Shown: piece after piece, positions 15,976 through 23,181 of the stretch
How positions within the stretch are numbered: the first letter of the stretch is position 1
How the letters are laid out: each line of letters begins with the position of its first letter
DNA from: Paracoccaceae bacterium
GTDB lineage: Bacteria > Pseudomonadota > Alphaproteobacteria > Rhodobacterales > Rhodobacteraceae
DNA length: 42,539 nt
Reading direction: 5' to 3'
Assembly: GCA_026707935.1 (NCBI GenBank)
Contig: JAPOVX010000036.1
Location: forward strand, 1 to 42,539
Notes under the pieces: model-generated
The model's database searches: none
The model's input: the letters and a program-made list of their open reading frames with translations, nothing else
Told to the model about the DNA's origin: nothing
Position numbers and translations under genes: made by a program

Positions 15976-16893
15976 TCAGGCTCCGTTCGCGTCGGTTCGC
16001 TGCCGCGCGTGAAACAGCAACGCGACCAGCACCAGCGAAAGGAGGATCATCGACGCGGCAGCACCGAATGGCCAGTTTCCGGCGTTGCCCTTGAACTGTT
16101 CCTCGATCAGAGATCCGATCATGAAGTTCTTGGCGCCCCCGAGCAAGTCCGGCGCCAGGAACGCACCCAGACTCGGGACAAAAACCAGGATGCACCCGGC
16201 GACAATTCCGGGGCGAACGACGGGCAAAAGCACGCGCCGCAAGATTGTCCAGCGGCCGGCGTAAAGGTCGGCAGCGGCTTCGGACAGGGAGAAATCGTAT
16301 CGTTCGACCGCCGCGTAGACCGGCAGGACCATGAACGGCAGATACGAGTAAAACAGCCCAAGCTGGACAGCGAAGTCGGTGTTGACCATTGGAATCGGTT
16401 CGGAGATGACGCCGACCGCCAGCAGGAACTCGTTCAGCGGTCCATTGTCCCGGATCAGGAACTTCATCGAGACCGTCCTGATCAGAAGATTGACCCAGTA
16501 CGGCACCGTCACCAGGAACAGCCAGATCGAACGTGTCCGCGGGTCCCTCGTGGCGATGAAAAACGCCGTCGGGAACCCGATGATCAGGCAGAAAACCGTC
16601 GCGAGCGTCGCCTGGATGATCGATCGCGCGAAAATCGTGATGTAGGTCCACTCGATCTTCGGCTGCTCATCGCCGAAGAGGCCGCGGTCGAAAATGAACT
16701 GATCGTAGGCAGCAAACGTGAAGTCCCAAATCACTCCACCCCGGAACTCCTTCGTCAGGAAGGAGTAGACCAGCATGAGCAGCACGGGGGCCAGGAGGAA
16801 AAATCCGATAATCAGCCAGGACGGCATCAGCAGCCACGGCCGAAGCGGACCGAAGGTCCGCGAAACCGTCTTTCCGGAGGCCACTCCCGCCAT
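15976..16893 (-). CDS. ABC permease, PotB type
   Basis: Second membrane subunit of the Pot-type importer, 305 aa with about six helices, beginning LLMPSWLIIGFFLLAPVLLM. The coupling loop is EAAADLYAGRWTILRRVLLPVVRPGI. The large loop near residues 45-75 and the VTVPYWVNLLIRTVSMKFLI segment are characteristic of PotB/PotH. Its ATG shares one base with the potA-like stop (TGATG at 16895-16891), indicating coupled translation. Confidence 0.93.
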   Translation of the reverse strand: MAGVASGKTVSRTFGPLRPWLLMPSWLIIGFFLLAPVLLMLVYSFLTKEFRGGVIWDFTFAAYDQFIFDRGLFGDEQPKIEWTYITIFARSIIQATLATVFCLIIGFPTAFFIATRDPRTRSIWLFLVTVPYWVNLLIRTVSMKFLIRDNGPLNEFLLAVGVISEPIPMVNTDFAVQLGLFYSYLPFMVLPVYAAVERYDFSLSEAAADLYAGRWTILRRVLLPVVRPGIVAGCILVFVPSLGAFLAPDLLGGAKNFMIGSLIEEQFKGNAGNWPFGAAASMILLSLVLVALLFHARQRTDANGA

Positions 16894-17975
16894 CAGTCGT
16901 CAAGCAGCCGTGCTGCGTTGTCTTCCAGAACCACGGCAACCCTTTCGCCGACTTCGCATTCCCGGCCGCGTTCCCGGGAATTCTGCTGCCTCACCTGCAG
17001 CATCGGGCCGTTGTCGAGGCTGACGCTGTACTGGGTATCCGTGCCCAGGTATATCGCCTGTGCGACGACGCCGGCGATACCGCCATCCTGTTCGTCGGCG
17101 GGAGCAATTCCAATCCGTTCCGGCCTGATCAGCACGTGTCCGGTCCGGCCACGGGAAACAGCGCGTTCCGCCGGGCAGGTGATAACAACACCGTTTTCGA
17201 GCCTGCACAGGCACCTCCCGCCTTCGAGCTCGTCGATCGTGACGTCGACCAGGTTCGTTTCCCCGATGAAATTCGCGACGAACCGGTTGACGGGCAGGTC
17301 ATAGATCTCGCGGGCTCGGCCAATCTGCTGGATGATGCCATCGGACATGACCGCAATTCGGTCCGACATCGCCAACGCCTCTTCCTGGTCATGGGTCACG
17401 AAAACGAAGGTGATCCCCGTTTCCTGCTGCAACTGCTTCAGTTCGCTCCGCATCTCCTGCCGCAGTTTCAGATCCAGGGCGGAGAGCGGTTCGTCGAGAA
17501 GCAGGACCTTGGGCCGCGGGGCGATCGCGCGCGCAAGCGCGGCACGTTGCTGTTGCCCGCCTGAAAGCTGCGCCGGGCGGCGGTCCGCAAGCGCGTCGAG
17601 CTTGACCAGTTCGAGCATGTTCCAAACGCGCCTGCCGGTTCCCGCGGAACCGACGCCCTTCATGGTCAGGCCGAAAGCGACATTTTCCGCAACAGTCATG
17701 TGCGGGAACAGCGCATAGTGCTGGAAAACCGTGTTGACCGGGCGATGGTGCGGGGGGAGTTTTTCGATCTCTTCTCCGTAAAGGAAGATCTCGCCCTTCG
17801 TGACCTCCTCAAATCCCGCGATCAGTCGAAGCAGCGTGGTCTTGCCGCATCCCGAGGGCCCCAGAAGCGTGAAGAACTCGTTGTCATTGATGACAAGCGA
17901 AGCGTCTCTCAGGGCCACGACATTGCCGAAACGCTTTTCGACATGCCTGATTTCGACAGCGGCGACGCTTTCCAT
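16893..17975 (-). CDS. ABC importer ATPase, PotA type
   Basis: Energises the Pot-type importer. The product has Walker A GPSGCGKTT, Q-loop QHYALFPHMTVAENV, signature LSGGQQQRAALARAI, Walker B VLLLDEPLSALD and H-loop VTHDQEEAL, then a C-terminal TOBE-type regulatory domain (VLIRPERIGIAPAD; GTDTQYSVSLDNGPMLQVRQQ). ATG 17975 is preferred to TTG 17984. It is the first gene of the minus-strand group and diverges from the hydroxyacid dehydrogenase gene at 18236, so the promoter should lie in 17976-18235. Confidence 0.94.
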   Translation of the reverse strand: MESVAAVEIRHVEKRFGNVVALRDASLVINDNEFFTLLGPSGCGKTTLLRLIAGFEEVTKGEIFLYGEEIEKLPPHHRPVNTVFQHYALFPHMTVAENVAFGLTMKGVGSAGTGRRVWNMLELVKLDALADRRPAQLSGGQQQRAALARAIAPRPKVLLLDEPLSALDLKLRQEMRSELKQLQQETGITFVFVTHDQEEALAMSDRIAVMSDGIIQQIGRAREIYDLPVNRFVANFIGETNLVDVTIDELEGGRCLCRLENGVVITCPAERAVSRGRTGHVLIRPERIGIAPADEQDGGIAGVVAQAIYLGTDTQYSVSLDNGPMLQVRQQNSRERGRECEVGERVAVVLEDNAARLLDD

Positions 17976-18235
17976 GAGGATCAACCAATCGTGACGACAG
18001 GGCTCAATCTGTTAATGCCTGCCAGATGCGCGCGCAACCGTGCCCGGAACGAAATCCGGGTCATGGTCCACGGGATGACGATTTCTCGCGTCTCATCCCC
18101 GATCCACGGTTTTCGTCGGCGGGTTCCGGCTGATCGCGTTTATCGGCTGGCAGATCTCATCATTGCGGGTATTGTCGGCTCGTTTCGCAATTTGATTGCA
18201 GAACCAGCGAGGTCGCCATTCTGAAGCCAGGCCAA
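17976..18235. promoter_or_regulatory. Divergent promoter region of the two catabolic arms
   Basis: This 260-bp gap separates the importer arm (minus) from the hydroxyacid dehydrogenase arm (plus) and should hold promoters for both. I found no convincing sigma-70 hexamers or strong dyad. A plus-strand reading ending at 18224 contains DRVYRLADLIIAGIVGSF, faintly like the start of a GntR regulator, but no complete regulator gene is present. Confidence 0.45.
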
Positions 18236-19453
18236 TTGGGACTGAACCGAAACCTACGGCTCTTGACCGTGGAGGACGCCCGGCGACTGGCAAAACGCCG
18301 ACAGCCGCGTATCGTCTTCGACTTCATCGACGGCGCGGCCCTTGACGAACGGGCGATGGCTCTGAACCGGTCGTCACTTGCATCTGTCCGGCTGCAACCG
18401 AGGGTCTTGCGAGATGTCAGCCAGCGCGACCTGGGCGCCACTGTTCTTGGACAGGAATTTTCGTTGCCCTTTGGCGTCGCTCCCATGGGCATGGCCGGGC
18501 TGGCATGGCCGGGAACGGACGCCGCACTCGCAAAGGCCGCGATCGAATTCGGCTTCCCGCTGTGTACGTCGACGGCCGCTTCCATGGCGCTTGAGACCAC
18601 ACGTGGCATCGCGGGCAACCACGCCTGGTTCCAGCTTTATGTCGGGGCGTCACGGGACAGTTCATTGATGTTTGTCAGGCGCGCGCGCGATGCGGGGTAC
18701 GAGACCCTTCTGCTGACGGTCGACGGCCCTCAGCTTTCGCGGAGAATTCGCGAAATCAGGAACGGATTCACTGTCCCGTTCCGGATTGGAACCCGCCAGT
18801 TTCTCGACTTCGCCACGCATCCGCGATGGTCGATTTCAATGCTCGCGTCTGGCATTCCTTCACTTGCCAACAACCGCCGTGCCGATCCTCACGGCCATTT
18901 CGTCAGGGGCGTGGACCGGTCCGGCGCCGACTGGGACTTCCTGCATCGACTGCGGAAGGAATGGCCCGGCAAACTCGTCGTCAAGGGTGTAATGAACAGC
19001 GACGACGCCGCGCGAATTCGGGAGGCCGGAGCGGACGGAATCTATGTCTCGAATCACGGAGGGCGCCAGCTCGACAGCGCTCCGTCATCCATCAGCGCGC
19101 TCCCCGGTATCAGGAAAACGGTCGGGCCGGACTATCCCCTCCTGTTCGACAGCGGAGTGCGTGGCGGTGAAGACATCGTCAAGGCATACGCGCTTGGGGC
19201 AGATTTCGTGTTTCTTGGCCGGCCTTTTCTCTATGCTCTCGGAGCAGGCGGCGAGGCGGGATTGAAAGCGATCATTCGTATTCTCTCCGAAGAAGTCAGC
19301 CTGGCCATGGCCCAGATCGGCGTCACGAGCATTTCCGAAATCGACACGGAGGCCATCGCTCCATCGGAGCATGGCCGGCGCACGCCGCCTGCGGCACCTG
19401 CCAGCCCGAACGCCAAGTCCCGCGAGGAAGGCAGATCTTCCACCCCGAGCTGA
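18236..19453 (+). CDS. FMN-dependent 2-hydroxyacid dehydrogenase/oxidase (LldD family)
   Basis: Oxidises an (S)-2-hydroxy acid to the 2-oxo acid; relatives use lactate, mandelate or glycolate. The 405-aa product has PRIVFDFIDGAALDE (N-terminal active-site region, Phe where glycolate oxidase has Tyr), LPFGVAPMGMAGLAWPGTD (FMN), WFQLYV (Tyr), LVVKGVMNSDDAARI (Lys) and YVSNHGGRQLD (catalytic His and Arg), then FDSGVRGGEDIVKAYALGADFVFLGRP (FMN phosphate). The start is uncertain: TTG 18236 is used because no ATG lies in a suitable place. The tail after residue 375 is Pro/Ser/Lys-rich and probably disordered. It heads the plus-strand arm; its product would suit the next gene, a ThDP enzyme that could act on 2-oxo acids. 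In this context sulfolactate or imidazole-lactate are possible substrates. Confidence 0.92.
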   Translation: MGLNRNLRLLTVEDARRLAKRRQPRIVFDFIDGAALDERAMALNRSSLASVRLQPRVLRDVSQRDLGATVLGQEFSLPFGVAPMGMAGLAWPGTDAALAKAAIEFGFPLCTSTAASMALETTRGIAGNHAWFQLYVGASRDSSLMFVRRARDAGYETLLLTVDGPQLSRRIREIRNGFTVPFRIGTRQFLDFATHPRWSISMLASGIPSLANNRRADPHGHFVRGVDRSGADWDFLHRLRKEWPGKLVVKGVMNSDDAARIREAGADGIYVSNHGGRQLDSAPSSISALPGIRKTVGPDYPLLFDSGVRGGEDIVKAYALGADFVFLGRPFLYALGAGGEAGLKAIIRILSEEVSLAMAQIGVTSISEIDTEAIAPSEHGRRTPPAAPASPNAKSREEGRSSTPS

Positions 19454-19696
19454 CACACCGAAGCTTTCCGGCCATGACGTATGGAGTTATCGCACGTTGC
19501 CATGTACGACCTCTCAAACGGATTCAGGACTGTTCACGGGAAGACCTTGGCGGGACTCCATGCCCGGTGCGCGGTACCTTGAACCGTGACGCGATAGAGG
19601 GTTCATGCGGCGATCGGACAGTCGTCCGGTCACGGTCGGGTTGAACCGCGATCAGTGATCGGTACGGCAGACTCCCACCCAAGGCGGAGGCGATTC

Positions 19697-21439
19697 ATGG
19701 ACGTGGTTCGAGCAAGGGGAGGTGCAATCCTTGCGCAAGCGCTCAAGGACAAGGGAGTGGACCAGGTATTCACGCTGTCGGGCGGATTCTGCAATCCAGC
19801 GCTCGAAGGTTTCATGGAGTGCCAGATCCCGGTCGTGAACTGCCCGCACGAACAGGTCGCCGGTCACCTTGCCGACGCATTGACAAGAATTACCCGCAAA
19901 CCGACGGTTTGCCTGGTTGGCCCCGAGGGTTTTGCCAACGCCGTTCCGGCATTGATGGAAGCATGGGGTGAACGGTCCCCGGTCATTTTCGTTACCGGAT
20001 CGTCGACCCTCAAGCGCCAGGGTTCCGGAGGATTCAAGGAGATCAACGACGTCGCGATGGCGGAGCCACTGGCAAAGGGTTCATTCGGGATCACGGACGG
20101 CAGCAGGATTCCCGAATTCGTCGATCGTGCATGGAATCTTGCCCTGAGCGGTTACCCCGGACCCGTTCACCTGAGCATACCGGTCGACATCATGTTTTCG
20201 CGATTCGAACTCGACGCCGGGCCAGGCGAGCGGCCGTTTCAAAAGTCGCACCGCCCGCCGCCGCAGGCGTGGCCTGATCCTCGATGCCTCGCCCGCGTCC
20301 TTGACATCGTTGACGATTCGGTTCGCCCGGTTCTCATCGCCGGACACGGGGTCTGGTGGTCAGGGAGCGAAGGCCGGCTCGAGGCGGCAGGAAACCTCCT
20401 GCACATTCCGGTATTCAATGTTCCCTACCACCGGAAACTCCTGCCATCCGGATGCCCGGCGCATATGGGACTCGCCGACTTCCACCAGTATCCGCCGGCG
20501 AAAACCGCCATCCAGTCGTCCGATGCCGTCATCCTTGTGGGCGGACGGCTGGACAACCAGATGCAATTCGGGAATCCTCCTTTCTTCCCGGACACGACCC
20601 GGCTGATTTGCGTCAACGGCAGCGACGAGGAACTCGAGTATAACAGGGCTGCGGACGAGCTGTTGCTTTCCCACCCCGGCGCATTCCTCGATGCGCTCGT
20701 TGCCCGGTTCGAAACTGCCGATCCGCCGAAATGGCGGGAATGGCTGACGGAGAACCGCGCATTGCGGGGCCGGTGGGTAGAGAGCAGTCTCGCCGATCTC
20801 GCATCCGAGATCTCCGGCGACCCGGCCGGGAAATCCCTCATGCATCCGTTGCAGCTCTCGCTGGACGTGCAGGCGGAAATGCGTGATGGCGACTGGCTGG
20901 TCTTCGATGGTGGCAATACGCACTTCTGGTCGGAAATTGCGGTCAATATCTCGGACTGGCTCGGCAAGAGACCAGGTGGAATCCTCCACCCCGGCAATTT
21001 CAGCCTGCTCGGCGTCGGGGTTTCACTCGCCTTGGCGGCCAAACGGTGTCACCCTGAACAAAACATCGTTCTGATCAGCGGCGACGGCGCCTTTCTCTCG
21101 GGCGGGTTATCCATAGAAGTCGCCTTTCAGGAAAACCTGCCCATTACGGTCGTGATCGACAACAACGGCGGGCTCGATTGCATTTCACAGCAGCAGGAAA
21201 GACTGTTCGCCAGCGGCCGGCACTTTGCGACGGACTTTCGGGACATTCCATTCCATTCGATGATCGAGGGACTCGGCGGGCACGGTGAACTCGTGACGTC
21301 ACGCTCCGAGCTTGCACCGGCGCTTCGACGCGCGATGGCAAGCGGCAAACCGGCATGCATCAACGCGAAATGCCGTGGCGTCATAAGCCCGATCGTCCTT
21401 GCCACGACATCAAAGCGCGACCGGGCGTCGATTGAGTAA
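19697..21439 (+). CDS. Thiamine-diphosphate-dependent enzyme, acetolactate synthase/decarboxylase-like
   Basis: ThDP enzymes of this fold decarboxylate 2-oxo acids or join the resulting carbanion to an aldehyde. The 580-aa product has all three domains. The N-terminal Pyr domain carries the cofactor-activating Glu52 (NCPHEQVAGHLADAL), followed by a central domain and a C-terminal PP domain with GDGAFLSGG...VIDNN, the metal/diphosphate motif. ATG 19697 is set by AAGGCGGAGG at the right distance; the open frame upstream is not family-like. I cannot tell decarboxylase from synthase. There is no regulatory subunit nearby, so branched-chain acetolactate synthesis is unlikely. The hydroxyacid dehydrogenase upstream suggests a hydroxyacid-to-oxoacid-to-aldehyde sequence. 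The 243-bp gap before it shows nothing I can name. Confidence 0.9.
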   Translation: MDVVRARGGAILAQALKDKGVDQVFTLSGGFCNPALEGFMECQIPVVNCPHEQVAGHLADALTRITRKPTVCLVGPEGFANAVPALMEAWGERSPVIFVTGSSTLKRQGSGGFKEINDVAMAEPLAKGSFGITDGSRIPEFVDRAWNLALSGYPGPVHLSIPVDIMFSRFELDAGPGERPFQKSHRPPPQAWPDPRCLARVLDIVDDSVRPVLIAGHGVWWSGSEGRLEAAGNLLHIPVFNVPYHRKLLPSGCPAHMGLADFHQYPPAKTAIQSSDAVILVGGRLDNQMQFGNPPFFPDTTRLICVNGSDEELEYNRAADELLLSHPGAFLDALVARFETADPPKWREWLTENRALRGRWVESSLADLASEISGDPAGKSLMHPLQLSLDVQAEMRDGDWLVFDGGNTHFWSEIAVNISDWLGKRPGGILHPGNFSLLGVGVSLALAAKRCHPEQNIVLISGDGAFLSGGLSIEVAFQENLPITVVIDNNGGLDCISQQQERLFASGRHFATDFRDIPFHSMIEGLGGHGELVTSRSELAPALRRAMASGKPACINAKCRGVISPIVLATTSKRDRASIE

Positions 21440-21452
21440 TGATCGGACGGAA

Positions 21453-21836
21453 ATGATGGTGTTCTCGACCCACGTCCTGGACGGAACGACGGGCACACAT
21501 GCGGCAGGAGTCCCGGTCACTGTTGCGGCGATCCTTCCGTCGGGAGAACGCAGGATCCTGTTCAGTGGAAAAACAGCTTCCGACGGCAGGGCCGGGGCAG
21601 AACTCGAGAATCCGTTCACCGGTTCATCCCGTGTACGGTCGGATTACGAGGTCGTGTTCGAAATCGGGGCATACTTTTCCGGACACGGGAACATCCCTAC
21701 GGCAGGCGATCAGGCGGGAAAGGAGGTGCAGATGACGGAGCTTGTGTTCAGGGCCAGGATTCCCCGGACGAGTCGCCGGTTTCATCTGCCCGTCATCATG
21801 TCGCCTTTTGCCGGCTCGGCCTGGTGGTCCAGGTGA
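21453..21836 (+). CDS. Transthyretin/5-hydroxyisourate hydrolase-like protein
   Basis: Small protein of the transthyretin-related family, whose known enzyme opens the hydantoin-type ring of 5-hydroxyisourate. The 127-aa product has STHVLDGTTGTHAAGVPV (N-terminal signature with catalytic His), SDYEVVFEIGAYFSG and RRFHLPVIMSPFAGSAWWSR (second His). The invariant C-terminal Tyr-Arg-Gly-Ser/Gly of true hydrolases is replaced by Trp-Trp-Ser-Arg, so urate metabolism is doubtful. ATG 21453 starts 13 bp after the ThDP gene stop. An adjacent ATG at 21456 is also possible. The stop overlaps the next gene. No other urate gene is present. It may act on another cyclic amide or imide, or bind rather than hydrolyse. 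Confidence 0.8.
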   Translation: MMVFSTHVLDGTTGTHAAGVPVTVAAILPSGERRILFSGKTASDGRAGAELENPFTGSSRVRSDYEVVFEIGAYFSGHGNIPTAGDQAGKEVQMTELVFRARIPRTSRRFHLPVIMSPFAGSAWWSR

Positions 21837-23020
21837 GGCAATTCCCGAGTCCCGTGAGTGCGCGCGCCACCCCGGATGGATTGGCTTCGTCCAGGCGAAT
21901 TCGCCGAACCCCGTATACCGAGCGTTTGATTTCGGCTGGCGCGCTCCGATTTACGGTCGTCAACCATACGCTGCTGGCACGTGAATTCGTCTACACGCGC
22001 GAGCAAATGTACTGGCACCTGAACACCGGCGTTCAACTCTGGGACGTCTCCTGCCAGCGACAGGTCGAGATTGACGGTCCGGACGCGGAGACCCTCGTCC
22101 AGTTCATGACACCGCGTGACATTTCCGTCCTGGGTCCCGGGGACTGCCTGTACATCCCGGTCATCGACGAGAGCGGCGGCATGCTCAATGACCCCGTCCT
22201 GCTGAAACATCCGGACGGCCGGTTCTGGCTGTCGGGATCGGATTCCGACCTGGTCCTCTACGCGAAGGGCATCGCCGCCGGGGCAGGCATGACTGCCAGG
22301 ATCAACGAACCGGACATCTGGCCGCTGGCAGTCCAGGGTCCGAGAGCCGAAGAACTCATGGCCCGCATCTTCGGCGACGGAATTGTCTCTCTCGGCTTCT
22401 TTCGCCACCGGGAATTCTCGTTCCGTGGCACGGGACTGACCATTTCCCGATCCGGTTTTTCCCGACAGGACGGTTTCGAAATCTACCTGCCGGGTACAGA
22501 ACTCGGGCCGGAACTGTGGGACAGCCTGATGAAAGCCGGGAACGACCTCGACGCCCGGGCAGGGTGTCCCAATCTTGCAGACCGCATAGAGGCCGGCCTG
22601 CTCTCGTATCGAAACGACATGAACCACGAGAATTCTCCGCTTGAGGTCGGTTTCGAGAAGTGTTGCGTGCTTGACGGGTCCATACGTTACGCGGGCCGTG
22701 ACGCACTCAGGGAACTTTCGGCGAATCCGAACACGCGGCGCCGAATTGCCGGGGTCGTGTTCGACGGCCCTCCTTGCCCGGCCTGCAGCGAAGGGTGGAA
22801 TGTCTACGCCAACGATCGCAATGTCGGCGAGATCACGTCGGGCGCCTGGTCACCGGGACTCGCGAAAAACATTGGCATTTCGCTGATGGACCCTGCCTGT
22901 CGGAGCCCCGGGCAAGATGTCAACGTCGATTGCGCCGACGGCATGGTCCGGGCCGGAAGGACCTGTGCGTTGCCGATACGCCCACGTGCGGGCAGGCCCG
23001 CCCTGCGGCGCACGGCATGA
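21833..23020 (+). CDS. DmdA/GcvT-family tetrahydrofolate-dependent demethylase
   Basis: Aminomethyltransferase-fold protein that moves a methyl group from an S- or N-methyl substrate to tetrahydrofolate. The 395-aa product aligns along its length with dimethylsulfoniopropionate demethylase DmdA as I remember it: RRIRRTPYTERL, FTVVNHTLLAREF, EEYWHL-like QMYWHLNTGVQLWDVSCQRQ, FMTPRDISVLGPG, GGMLNDPVLL, WLSGSDSDLVLYAKG, WPLAVQGPRAEELM, SGFSRQDGFEIYLPG and GCPNLADRIEAGLLSYRNDM. GTG 21833 overlaps the upstream stop (GTGA), which indicates coupled translation; GTG 21824 and 21854 are alternatives. DmdA itself is possible, but DmdA-like proteins also occur with other methylated substrates, and no DMSP gene (dmdB/C/D) is nearby. 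Confidence 0.85.
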   Translation: MRQFPSPVSARATPDGLASSRRIRRTPYTERLISAGALRFTVVNHTLLAREFVYTREQMYWHLNTGVQLWDVSCQRQVEIDGPDAETLVQFMTPRDISVLGPGDCLYIPVIDESGGMLNDPVLLKHPDGRFWLSGSDSDLVLYAKGIAAGAGMTARINEPDIWPLAVQGPRAEELMARIFGDGIVSLGFFRHREFSFRGTGLTISRSGFSRQDGFEIYLPGTELGPELWDSLMKAGNDLDARAGCPNLADRIEAGLLSYRNDMNHENSPLEVGFEKCCVLDGSIRYAGRDALRELSANPNTRRRIAGVVFDGPPCPACSEGWNVYANDRNVGEITSGAWSPGLAKNIGISLMDPACRSPGQDVNVDCADGMVRAGRTCALPIRPRAGRPALRRTA

Positions 23021-23181
23021 ACCGGGCGACCAGGGGAACAAAGCGGCGATGCACCATGAGTCATGCGGTTTGCATCGGAAGCCACACTCGACTGAGGCCA
23101 CGCGTCATCGCGGGTCGCACCGGCCTGACTGGCGGTTGATCGCTCAAGATCCAATGCGCATTGATTCAATTCCGGGGCGGT

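Noticed and set aside
15418..17304. Long plus-strand open frame (628 codons) across the permease genes
   Set aside because: It is the antisense shadow of potC/potB/potA-like genes: it is rich in Arg/Asp/Gln, has no family motif, and the minus strand has clear ABC signatures.
18100..18224. Possible start of a GntR-type regulator between the two arms
   Set aside because: Only one helix-like stretch (DRVYRLADLIIAGIVGSF) is suggestive and the frame stops at 18224; no regulator length or fold.
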